Shown here piece after piece: positions 1 to 6,103 of a stretch of DNA of 6,286 nucleotides. Source of the stretch: Chthoniobacterales bacterium (GTDB lineage Bacteria; Verrucomicrobiota; Verrucomicrobiia; Chthoniobacterales; UBA6821); NCBI GenBank assembly GCA_021733705.1, contig JAIPKF010000090.1:1-6286 (forward strand), read 5' to 3'. Position 1 is the stretch's first letter. The number at the start of each line of letters is the position of its first letter. Position numbers and translations under genes: made by a program. The notes beneath the pieces were generated by a model. The model did not search any database and had not been told where the DNA came from. It saw only the letters and a list, made by a program, of their open reading frames with translations.

Positions 1-394
1 GGCCATGAAGATCGAGCAAACGTTTTCCAAGATCACGTAGCAAAGCAAGATTACATGGGGAACCATTAATAGACTGACGTCCACTCGATTCTATAGTGAT
101 ACTGCGTCGTAATACAAGGTCCCCATCATGACAGGGATCGACTCCCCTCTCCTCCAAAAAATGATTGAGTTCCTGAGGATCTTGAAAATGAAAAAGTGCT
201 TCCAACGTTGCAGAGGAGGCACCATGACGCACGAGACCTCGATCGGCACGCTCTCCGATTAAAAACTTAAGAGCTCCTAAAATAATTGATTTGCCAGCTC
301 CAGTCTCTCCAGTAACAGCAACTAAGCCAGAGGGCAAATCCCACGAGAGTTCTTCAACAAGGGCTAGATTGCGAATTTTTAGAGAACGAAGCAT
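1..394 (-). CDS. recN: DNA repair protein RecN, N-terminal part (cut by window edge)
   Basis: The 131 visible residues begin MLRSLKIRNLALVEELSWDL and are the start of the SMC-like ATPase RecN, which acts early at DNA double-strand breaks and helps hold or present ends for RecA-dependent recombination. The Walker A loop GETGAGKS is at residues 29-36. It is followed by the family-typical stretches IGERADRGLVRHGAS (about 46-60) and GRQSING (105-111), and the fragment ends in LLDLHG, the start of the conserved L-D-I/L-H-G-Q motif. The full protein is normally about 550 residues, so the coiled-coil middle and the C-terminal Walker B half lie left of the window. The ATG at 392-394 fits the family start exactly. 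An AAGGA lies about 20 bases upstream, too far to be a normal ribosome site. The gene is transcribed divergently from the hydrolase gene at 583. Identification is firm from motif order; the rest of the gene is unseen. Confidence 0.95.
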   Translation of the reverse strand, partial: MLRSLKIRNLALVEELSWDLPSGLVAVTGETGAGKSIILGALKFLIGERADRGLVRHGASSATLEALFHFQDPQELNHFLEERGVDPCHDGDLVLRRSITIESSGRQSINGSPCNLALLRDLGKRLLDLHG

Positions 395-440
395 CGAGTT
401 ATTTTTAGAAAACTAATTCCTTGAAAGAGATTTGAATTTC

Positions 441-466
441 TATTCAAGCAGTTTATTCAAGCAGTT
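441..466. repeat. 13-bp perfect tandem duplication upstream of recN
   Basis: TATTCAAGCAGTT occurs twice in direct succession, at 441-453 and 454-466. On the minus strand each unit carries TTGAAT, a -35-like hexamer for recN, so the duplication may have doubled a promoter element. The first unit also forms a small inverted repeat with TTGAAT at 432-437 (ATTCAA at 442-447, 4-nt loop). The duplication is seen directly; any regulatory role is inference. Confidence 0.8.
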
Positions 467-528
467 GTTAATAATGAAAAAGTAAAGAGTCGATAGTAAA
501 GCGTAAAGCGCGATTAGTTCGAGCATCA

Positions 529-546
529 AATGGGGCTAGCCCCATT
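529..546. promoter_or_regulatory. 18-bp perfect palindrome, possible operator
   Basis: AATGGGGCTAGCCCCATT is a perfect palindrome centred on CTAG, in the divergent recN/hydrolase intergenic region, 36 bp before the hydrolase ATG. It overlaps by two bases the best -35-like hexamer for that gene (TTGTCA, 545-550). Position and symmetry suit a dimeric regulator's binding site. As RNA it would make only a very tight hairpin, and no T-run follows, so a terminator is unlikely. No regulator can be named. Confidence 0.45.
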
Positions 547-573
547 GTCAAAAAACAAGTTACCTACTACTCT
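545..573 (+). promoter_or_regulatory. Weak candidate promoter for the MBL-fold hydrolase gene
   Basis: TTGTCA (545-550) is one base from the sigma70 -35 consensus. At 17 bp spacing lies TACTCT (568-573), a poor -10 with three of six consensus bases. The resulting leader would be only a few bases long and has no visible ribosome site. The -35 overlaps the edge of the 18-bp palindrome. It is the best match I found in the gap, but the -10 is weak. Confidence 0.2.
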
Positions 574-582
574 TAACTCTTT

Positions 583-1371
583 ATGACTTCCCTAACCCTC
601 ACTTTCCTTGGTACTGGAACTTCCCAAGGAGTTCCCATGATCGGATGTTCATGCGACGTTTGCACATCAAGAGACCCACGGGATCAACGAACTAGGACCT
701 CAGTCTTAGTCAGCACTCAAAATAAGACTATTCTCATTGATACAACACCTGACTTGCGCTTTCAATGCCTCCGCGAGGGAATTCACAATGTAGATGCTGT
801 TTTGTTCACCCACCCTCATACTGATCACATTATGGGTTTTGATGATCTACGACGTTTTAGTGAACTTCGCGACTCAGAGCTCCCTATTTATGCGACTCCT
901 GATACGATGAGTAAAATTAAGGATGCTTTTCGTTTCGTCTTTGATGAACCTAAACCTTGGAAAAATTACCTACGTATCTCTGCTCATTCTCTTAACGGAG
1001 TATTCACCCTAGGAGATCTGGAAATTACTCCCATTCCCCTTGCTCATGGTGCAATGACGACACAAGGATTTGTCTTTAGTAGAAATCAAAAGAGGCTCCT
1101 TGCCTACTACACAGACTGCCAAGAAGTCAACCCTGAGGCTATCACTGCAGCTGTAGGGAGTGAGATCCTCGTTCTAGATGCACTCAGAGATAAATTTCAT
1201 CCGACTCATTTAAATTTTGCAGGTGCTATTGAAGCTGCTCAAAAAATCAGGGCATCACAAACCTATTTCACTCATTTTTGTCATGATGTTTGCCATGCAA
1301 AAAAAGAAGCCTCCCTACCAGCAGGCATGTTTCTTGCTTACGATGGCCTGAAGGTTATGCTTGATGCTTAG
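583..1371 (+). CDS. MBL-fold metal-dependent hydrolase, PhnP-like
   Basis: This 262-residue protein belongs to the metallo-beta-lactamase superfamily and most resembles PhnP-type cyclic phosphodiesterases. The first beta-strand FLGTGTSQGVP (8-18) is followed by GCSCDVC (21-27), whose Cys22, Cys24 and Cys27 match the structural zinc cysteines of PhnP. The signature HPHTDH (77-82) supplies His77, His79, Asp81 and His82. His155 (in LAHG), Asp178 (in YTDC) and His231 complete a dinuclear site, and His234 would be the fourth ligand of the structural zinc. All catalytic and structural ligands therefore look intact, and no signal peptide is seen, so it should be cytoplasmic. In phn operons PhnP cleaves 5-phosphoribosyl 1,2-cyclic phosphate; no phosphonate genes lie here, so the real substrate is open. 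The ATG at 583 gives the normal family start although no Shine-Dalgarno precedes it. The stop lies 22 bp before rnpB on the same strand, so co-transcription is possible. Confidence 0.9.
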   Translation: MTSLTLTFLGTGTSQGVPMIGCSCDVCTSRDPRDQRTRTSVLVSTQNKTILIDTTPDLRFQCLREGIHNVDAVLFTHPHTDHIMGFDDLRRFSELRDSELPIYATPDTMSKIKDAFRFVFDEPKPWKNYLRISAHSLNGVFTLGDLEITPIPLAHGAMTTQGFVFSRNQKRLLAYYTDCQEVNPEAITAAVGSEILVLDALRDKFHPTHLNFAGAIEAAQKIRASQTYFTHFCHDVCHAKKEASLPAGMFLAYDGLKVMLDA

Positions 1372-1393
1372 CTAATTGTTAAGTAAGGATAAG

Positions 1394-1800
1394 GGTGCGT
1401 TAGCAGACGATCGCTGGGAAATTTATTTCTTAGAGGAAAGTCCGGACACCCTACGGCAGCATACCATCTAGAATAGATGGGGAGTGATAGTAAAAACGAT
1501 CGCTCACGGAAAGTGTCACAGAAAACAAACCGCCAGAGAGGTAACTCTTTGGTAAGGGTGAAAAGGTGGGGTAAGAGCCCACCGCCTGCGGTGTAAACTT
1601 CAGGGCATGAAAAACCCTATGTGGTGCAAGACAGAACAGGAGAACAGGTCGCCGGCTTGGAAGTCTTACCTTGGTAAGACGGGACTCCGGGTATGTCGCA
1701 CTCCTTCTAAAAGGAGCACTGATGAAAATCAGTGAGAGAAATGATCGTCCAAATGAAGTTTACTTCATCTGACAGAATCCGGCTTATCGCTTAACGCACC
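1394..1800 (+). ncRNA. rnpB: RNase P RNA (bacterial type A)
   Basis: This is the catalytic RNA of ribonuclease P, which removes 5' leaders from pre-tRNAs. The near-universal AGAGGAAAGTCCGGACACC motif lies around 1431-1450, and GACAGAATCCGGCTTATCG (1771-1789) lies near the 3' end; together they form P4. The ends pair as P1 (GGTGCGTTA 1394-1402 with TAACGCACC 1792-1800) and P2 (GACGATC 1406-1412 with GATCGTC 1743-1749). Internal hallmarks include CACAGAAAACAAACCGCC, the GGTGGG/CCCACC hairpin around GTAAGAG, and a P18-like stem with GAAA loop (1717-1734). Three further hairpins are visible: 1663-1680, 1701-1716 and 1753-1768. The order of elements and the roughly 407-nt length fit type A. A GGT triplet at 1647-1649 may be the L15 motif that binds tRNA CCA ends. 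A TTGATG (1361-1366) inside the hydrolase gene end could be a -35, but no good -10 follows. Ends are set from the P1 pairing. Confidence 0.96.
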
Positions 1801-1803
1801 ATA

Positions 1804-1840
1804 ACGGGAGTGATTTTGAAAAAAATCACTCCCGTCCTTT
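1804..1840 (+). terminator. Terminator-like hairpin after rnpB
   Basis: ACGGGAGTGATTTT (1804-1817) pairs perfectly over 14 bp with 1822-1835 around a GAAA tetraloop, starting 3 bases after rnpB. Only a short CCTTT tail follows, so the T-run is weak. Position and stability make it the likely 3' end of the rnpB transcript. It may also mark the convergence point with minus-strand transcription from the phosphorylase, but no T-run follows it in that direction. Confidence 0.75.
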
Positions 1841-1860
1841 AATATAGTCAAAACCTGTGA

Positions 1861-2046
1861 GTTAACCCGGATATTTCATACTGATCGTGACGAGGAGGTT
1901 GCGAAGGCGGATGGGGTAAGGCAGCGGAGCAATTTGATGCCGGGCTGTATGTGTACATACTGCCCAAATCAAAATGTGAGTCTAACGCAGCATCCATCTG
2001 GCTCCCCGGCCTCCGCAGTAGATTAGTATGAAATATCCGGGTTAAC
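1861..2046. repeat. Palindromic TIR-bounded repeat element, copy 1 (186 bp)
   Basis: The element begins GTTAACCCGGATATTTCAT and ends with the exact reverse complement: 22-bp perfect terminal inverted repeats at 1861-1882 and 2025-2046. The interior is itself an imperfect palindrome. GGAGG (1894-1898) can pair with CCTCC (2010-2014), GATGG (1910-1914) with CCATC (1994-1998), TTTGAT (1933-1938) with ATCAAA (1968-1973), GGGC with GCCC, and GTATGT (1947-1952) with ACATAC (1955-1960) at the tip. The whole unit could fold as one long hairpin of about 90 bases per arm. No transposase is encoded. The plus-strand frame starting at 1862 stays open until the TAG at 2024-2026 and reads LTRIFHTDRDEEVAKADG at its start, matching the coding frame of the fragment inside the acyltransferase. 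A MITE or a Rickettsia-palindromic-element-like family is the closest comparison; the family name is unknown to me. Confidence 0.85.
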
Positions 2047-2062
2047 CCGGATATTTCATACT
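2025..2062. repeat. 38-bp perfect palindrome at the junction of the two repeat copies
   Basis: The right terminal repeat of copy 1 and the left terminal repeat of copy 2 meet on a common GTTAAC (2041-2046) and together form a perfect 38-bp palindrome, reading AGTATGAAATATCCGG, GTTAAC, CCGGATATTTCATACT. With no unpaired loop it could extrude as a cruciform. It has no T-run and lies downstream of both flanking transcription units. Confidence 0.9.
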
Positions 2063-2230
2063 GAATCGTCATGAGGTGCCGTGCAAAGCTTATTAGTACA
2101 AGGCGGGCGATGAAGTCTGACGACGGCTGTGTGTGTACATACTGCCTGAGGAGGACTTCGAGCTCAACGCAGCATTCACATAAACTTCCCAGCCTCCGTA
2201 GTAGATTTAGTGGGAAAGATTCGGGCAAGC
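2041..2230. repeat. Palindromic repeat element, copy 2 (190 bp, degenerate right end)
   Basis: This second copy has the same orientation and shares its first six bases (GTTAAC, 2041-2046) with the end of copy 1. The left 22-bp terminal repeat is identical to that of copy 1; the right one (2209-2230) matches in only 15 of 22 positions. Shared landmarks in the right arm are TGTGTACATACTGCC, AACGCAGCAT and CCTCCGYAGTAGAT. The central hairpin is kept: GGC T GTGTGT (2125-2134) with ACATAC T GCC (2137-2146), flanked by GAAGTC (2112-2117) pairing with GACTTC (2154-2159). The left arm differs strongly from copy 1, so this is an older divergence rather than a recent duplication. Its right end overlaps the last codons and the stop of the phosphorylase gene. 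Confidence 0.8.
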
Positions 2231-4777
2231 CCAACTAATGAGCTTTAATTCATGAGCCTGTAGCAAATAGGGGTGGTTAGGAATAACACGTACGTTCAAA
2301 CCATAAGTGCCGCTCTCATCAGCAAGGATTGTTGCAGCGTAGCGAAAAACTCCATCAGATACTATTTCCTCAACCATCATTTCTTGAAGATGAGGAATCA
2401 CCACTTTATTTTTTTCAAGGGAGCCAAAATAGATTTGCACCTGCACATCAGCTGGACGAATAGAGCCTAAATGAACTAAGGCATGGATCACAACATTTTC
2501 ACCGACAAAGAAGTCATGATGATTTTCCTGATGAGCAATTCCATAATCAATGACTTTAATATGAGACCAAAGCGAGGTCATTTTATTTTTCCAATGGCTT
2601 AGCTCATGAGCAGCCTTAAAATGATCCTGTTCCATTAAAGCATAACCATGCGCCGCTGGCTCATAAAGTGACGAATTATACTCTTGAACCATACGATGGG
2701 TATTGAAGAGAGGAACCACCGTGCGCATCGACTCACGCATCGATTGAATCCATGCAACTGGCAATCTTCCATCGGGCTTTGCATAATAAAGTGGGACAAT
2801 CTGATTTTCCAGCAAACTGAAGAGACTTATAATATCCCCTTCGCTCTGTTCTTCATCTGTTCCATCAAGAATATTACTTCCGATAGCCCAGCCATTTTTT
2901 CCATTATAGCTCTCTAACCACCAACCATCTAAAACACTGAGATTAATACCACCATTAAGAGGGAGCTTCATTCCACTTGTGCCACTTGCCTCATAAGGGC
3001 GCAAAGGATTGTTGAGCCAAAGATCACATCCTTGATAGAGTCGGCGCCCAACATTGATATCATAATCCTCGACAAAGATAATACGATTTTCAAAAAGAGG
3101 GTCACGAGAATGGTTGTAAACCTCTTGAATAATTTTTTTTCCCTCTTCATCAGCAGGATGAGCCTTTCCAGCAAAAATAAATTGCACAGGATGCTCCTTA
3201 TGAGTCACCAAACGTTGTAACCGCTCAGGATCACTAAAGAGAAGAGCCCCTCTTTTATAAGTTGCAAAGCGGCGTGCAAAGCCAATTGTTAAGACATCTC
3301 CATTGAGAATATGACTTATTTCTCGAATGGTGTCAGGAGGTTCTCCATTGCGAATCCGCTGAGCTCGGAGACGCTCTCTCACAAATTCAATGGTACGTAG
3401 CTTGAGCACTTGATGAAGATCCCATAAAACAACATCCGGAATATCGATGACACCTCGCCAAAACTCCATATCGCTTTGTCGATCTTCCCAATTTTTTCCA
3501 AGATATTTTTCATAGAGCTCGTGGAACTCTCCAGCAGCCCAAGTCTTGGCATGTACGCCATTGGTGATACTAGTAATGGGAACTTCATTAACCGGGATAC
3601 CTTTCCAAAGATCTTGCCACAAACCACGACTCACAGCGCCATGCAATTTACTAACACCATTGGCAAACCGACTTGTTTTAAGTGCTAGCACGGTCATGCT
3701 AAAGAGTGCCTTAGGATCTGTTTCCATCTCTCCTAAGTGCATAAATTGATGCCACGAAATACCAACTTCTTCTGGGTAATGTCCAAAGTAGGCCCTCATG
3801 AGCTCTTCACTAAAGGCATCATTTCCTGCGGGAACAGGAGTGTGAGTCGTGAAGATATTAGAAGCAGCCACTACTTGAAATGCTGAAGAGAAATCGATCT
3901 CATTTTCTTTATTACGAACTAAGTCTCGAATTCTCTCTAAAGATAGAAAAGCAGAGTGCCCCTCATTCATATGATAGACTTTTGGGTAAATCCCAAGGGC
4001 CTTAAGGAGCTTCACCCCACCCATACCAAACACAATTTCTTGCTGAGTACGAAGTTCATTGTTTCCTCCGTAGAGGGTTGCCGAAATATGTTGATCTGCC
4101 GGTCCGTTTTCAGGAATTGTTGTATCTAGAAGATATATTTTAATACGACCAAGTGCAATCTGCCATACACGGGCAATAACAGTACGTCCCGGCAAAGGAA
4201 CGCTTATCTTTAATAGTTCATTATTGATTTTAACTTCCGTGATGGGGAGATAGTGAAAAACTTGATTCAACTCCTTAGCCTCTTGACATCCATGGCTATT
4301 GATCTGCTGCTTGAAATAACCGTCACGATAAAGAAGCCCTACTGCTGTAAAATCTAATCCAAGATCTGAAGCCGATTTACAATGATCTCCAGAGAGAATC
4401 CCAAGACCTCCAGAATAGTTTGGAAAGGATTCATGTAAGCCGTACTCAGCCGAAAAATAAGCTATTGAAGGATTTGATCTAGTAGAGGCATAGGTATCTT
4501 TACGAGAAAGGTAATTATGAAAAGCAGTAATAACCTGTTTTAACTCTTTTAAATAACGCTCATCTTGGCTGACCTCAATGAGTCGGGACTGACGGCAGAG
4601 CTGAAGCATTCGCACCGGGTTATGATTGGTCTCCTCCCACAAAGGAACATCCAGATCACGAAAAAGACGCCGAGCTGTTGGCTCCCAGCTCCACCACATG
4701 TTATAAGAAAGTTCTCGAAGAGGTTCTAGGGACGACGGAAGCTTTGGAATGACATTAAAGGTGACAAGTGGATTCAT
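2207..4777 (-). CDS. Alpha-glucan (glycogen) phosphorylase, GT35, Thermus/Thermotoga type
   Basis: This protein of 856 residues from the ATG at 4775-4777 releases glucose 1-phosphate from alpha-1,4-glucans using pyridoxal phosphate. The N-terminal part, with LRELSYNMWWSW (20-31) and NPVRMLQLC (53-61), is the extra domain (DUF3417) of the TIGR02094 branch rather than the classical GlgP/MalP form. Then come FSAEYGLHESFPNYSGGLG (108-126), HMNEGHSAF (269-277), TTHTPVPAGND (310-320), TNGVHAKTW (405-413), GFARRFATYKR (499-509) and EASGTSGMK (596-604), whose Lys604 is the expected PLP lysine, followed by LNGGINLSVLDGWW. All core motifs are intact and the length is normal. A TTG at 4802-4804 would add 9 residues; the ATG is preferred, though neither start has a clear ribosome site. 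Family members typically end in HELGLIRWA; here HELKLISWA is followed by CPNLSH encoded by the repeat end. The acyltransferase gene lies 66 bp upstream on the same strand. No other glycogen genes are visible. Confidence 0.94.
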   Translation of the reverse strand: MNPLVTFNVIPKLPSSLEPLRELSYNMWWSWEPTARRLFRDLDVPLWEETNHNPVRMLQLCRQSRLIEVSQDERYLKELKQVITAFHNYLSRKDTYASTRSNPSIAYFSAEYGLHESFPNYSGGLGILSGDHCKSASDLGLDFTAVGLLYRDGYFKQQINSHGCQEAKELNQVFHYLPITEVKINNELLKISVPLPGRTVIARVWQIALGRIKIYLLDTTIPENGPADQHISATLYGGNNELRTQQEIVFGMGGVKLLKALGIYPKVYHMNEGHSAFLSLERIRDLVRNKENEIDFSSAFQVVAASNIFTTHTPVPAGNDAFSEELMRAYFGHYPEEVGISWHQFMHLGEMETDPKALFSMTVLALKTSRFANGVSKLHGAVSRGLWQDLWKGIPVNEVPITSITNGVHAKTWAAGEFHELYEKYLGKNWEDRQSDMEFWRGVIDIPDVVLWDLHQVLKLRTIEFVRERLRAQRIRNGEPPDTIREISHILNGDVLTIGFARRFATYKRGALLFSDPERLQRLVTHKEHPVQFIFAGKAHPADEEGKKIIQEVYNHSRDPLFENRIIFVEDYDINVGRRLYQGCDLWLNNPLRPYEASGTSGMKLPLNGGINLSVLDGWWLESYNGKNGWAIGSNILDGTDEEQSEGDIISLFSLLENQIVPLYYAKPDGRLPVAWIQSMRESMRTVVPLFNTHRMVQEYNSSLYEPAAHGYALMEQDHFKAAHELSHWKNKMTSLWSHIKVIDYGIAHQENHHDFFVGENVVIHALVHLGSIRPADVQVQIYFGSLEKNKVVIPHLQEMMVEEIVSDGVFRYAATILADESGTYGLNVRVIPNHPYLLQAHELKLISWACPNLSH

Positions 4778-4843
4778 GGCTTTTAGTGGTTTTTGAAGCA
4801 GCAAAATACGCTCCCACGAGAGCTTGTTTTTGAAAAGACTTTT

Positions 4844-6103
4844 TTAAGTTTTTAAATTTAAAAGAAAGTTTGAAAAGTGATGAGAAATGGTGATCGCGGG
4901 CTTATCAACATACTTATAAAAAACAACTGAAACCAACACGGAGATGAGGGAGTAGAGGAAAAAATTTAGTAAAAGCGATAGAAAGGTATGGGGTAAAAAA
5001 AGATAGAAGACACACGAGAGAGAGCAGAGGATGAGAAAATGGAGTAAATAGAGCGAGTAGGAAATTTTTCCTAAAAATTGAAGAATGCGATTCTGAAAGA
5101 ATTTTTTGCCATATCCTTGAACAATAGGAGCAACTAATAAAATGGCTCCAATGGTCGTATAGAAATCTTTTTTCTTAAATACTCCCACAAGCGGAAGAAA
5201 GTCATAATATCTATTTTCAAATTGAAAAGCCCCAAAATAGAGTGCAATAAGAATAACGAAGGGGACCCATTTTTTCGGAATAGTAAAGGCATGCAAAAGA
5301 GAACCCATCATGATTACAAGGAGGAAAAGTGAATCTTTTCCATAGTTTTCGAATATAAAATAAAAAAGGAACAGCCATGTAATGAATGATTTCTCTCTTG
5401 GTTTGAGAAGATAAAAAAGAAGCAAGAGAATGGACCCTATAAATTCTATTTTCAAGGTCCACAAAGTGGTATTAAAAGTAGCATCTCCTGATACAACGGA
5501 TTTCCAAGCCATATCTTCTAGCCCAGTAAAGTAGGAGAGGCCCGTAGGAAAGTAGTGAGCGAGCCACTGAGAACCGGATATTAAGGAAGCTGGAAAATTA
5601 TAATATTTACGACAACTATAAAGCAGCATAGAAAGCAAAATCGACACAGCGACTGGTATGTTGAGTCGCAGAAAACGACCTAACAATCGCCTTTGAAGTA
5701 TTAAAGAGGCATTATCAGATATGTAATAGGGAGCAGCTAAAACATAACCAGAGAGCACAAAAAAAATTACTACCGCAAATTGTCCACTGAAGAACAAGGT
5801 GATCATCGGCGATGTACAGAGCTTTAGAAAAACGGAAGAATGATCCGAAGCCATAAAGATCGTCGGGTAATTTTTATGAAGCAGAAAAGGTAAAAAAGCT
5901 GCTATAAAATGGTGCACCACGACACTAAAACAGGCCATGCCACGTAATCCATCGGCATTTTTGTTAATATGGCTTTTTTTGATAACGTCCAACGTTGAGA
6001 GTAACGCTGATTCATCAACCTTCGCGGCCCCCTCGTTACGATCAGCATGAAATATCCGAGTTAAGAAAATAGTAACTTTCTTGGGTAAAATAGGAGATCC
6101 CAT
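4844..6103 (-). CDS. Acyltransferase family 3 (membrane O-acyltransferase)
   Basis: This 419-residue (from the ATG at 6101-6103) very hydrophobic, Phe/Leu-rich protein has the layout of acyltransferase 3 (PF01757) enzymes such as OafA-type O-acetylases, which modify surface sugars or lipids from the inner membrane. Key stretches are LRGMACFSVVVHHF (53-66; the His pair is the expected catalytic site), FFVLSGYVLA (114-123), the basic RRLLGRFLRLNIP (138-150), WTLKIEF (215-221), FLGKISYSLYLLHF (343-356) and DKPAITISHH near the end. About ten membrane segments are likely. The acyl donor and acceptor cannot be told from sequence. The start is uncertain: a TTG at 6127 adds 8 residues, and a TTG at 5990-5992 would leave only 14 residues before LRG, closer to the usual family N-terminus. 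None has a clear Shine-Dalgarno. Residues 14-31 come from a copy of the local palindromic repeat. The gene is visibly more AT-rich than its neighbours and is followed, after 66 bp, by the phosphorylase. Confidence 0.88.
   Translation of the reverse strand: MGSPILPKKVTIFLTRIFHADRNEGAAKVDESALLSTLDVIKKSHINKNADGLRGMACFSVVVHHFIAAFLPFLLHKNYPTIFMASDHSSVFLKLCTSPMITLFFSGQFAVVIFFVLSGYVLAAPYYISDNASLILQRRLLGRFLRLNIPVAVSILLSMLLYSCRKYYNFPASLISGSQWLAHYFPTGLSYFTGLEDMAWKSVVSGDATFNTTLWTLKIEFIGSILLLLFYLLKPREKSFITWLFLFYFIFENYGKDSLFLLVIMMGSLLHAFTIPKKWVPFVILIALYFGAFQFENRYYDFLPLVGVFKKKDFYTTIGAILLVAPIVQGYGKKFFQNRILQFLGKISYSLYLLHFLILCSLSCVFYLFLPHTFLSLLLNFFLYSLISVLVSVVFYKYVDKPAITISHHFSNFLLNLKT
6013..6064 (-). repeat. 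Partial copy 3 of the palindromic repeat, inside a coding region
   Basis: Read on the minus strand from 6064, TTAACTCGGATATTTCATGC onwards aligns without gaps to the left end of copy 1 for 52 positions, with 44 identities. It is inverted relative to copies 1 and 2 and stops near GATG, so most of the element is absent. It lies in frame within the N-terminal region of the acyltransferase and encodes LTRIFHADRNEGAAKVDE, against LTRIFHTDRDEEVAKADG in the open frame of copy 1. It is either a truncated insertion or the remnant of a rearrangement that fused an element end to the gene. Confidence 0.85.

Noticed and set aside
1861..2230. CRISPR array
   Set aside because: Only two long units with internal symmetry are present. 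There are no short regularly spaced repeats with unique spacers and no cas genes.
1848..2234. A 128-codon open frame on the minus strand across both repeat copies
   Set aside because: It is built from the palindromic elements (YEISGLT recurs because the TIRs recur), overlaps the phosphorylase end, and has no ribosome site or recognisable domain. The copies are spaced 180 bp apart, which keeps the frame open by arithmetic.
2273..3749. Several open frames of 62-82 codons on both strands inside the phosphorylase gene
   Set aside because: They lie wholly within a well-conserved coding sequence in other frames and have no domain signals.
4810..4830. GCTCCCACGAGAGC hairpin followed by T-rich sequence on the plus strand, considered as a terminator
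   Set aside because: The stem is only about 5 bp, with one G-U pair. No plus-strand gene lies upstream, and on the minus strand, where transcription is expected, no T-run follows.
5217..5462. An 81-codon minus-strand frame inside the acyltransferase gene
   Set aside because: It is an alternative frame of a membrane-protein gene whose own frame carries all the family motifs.
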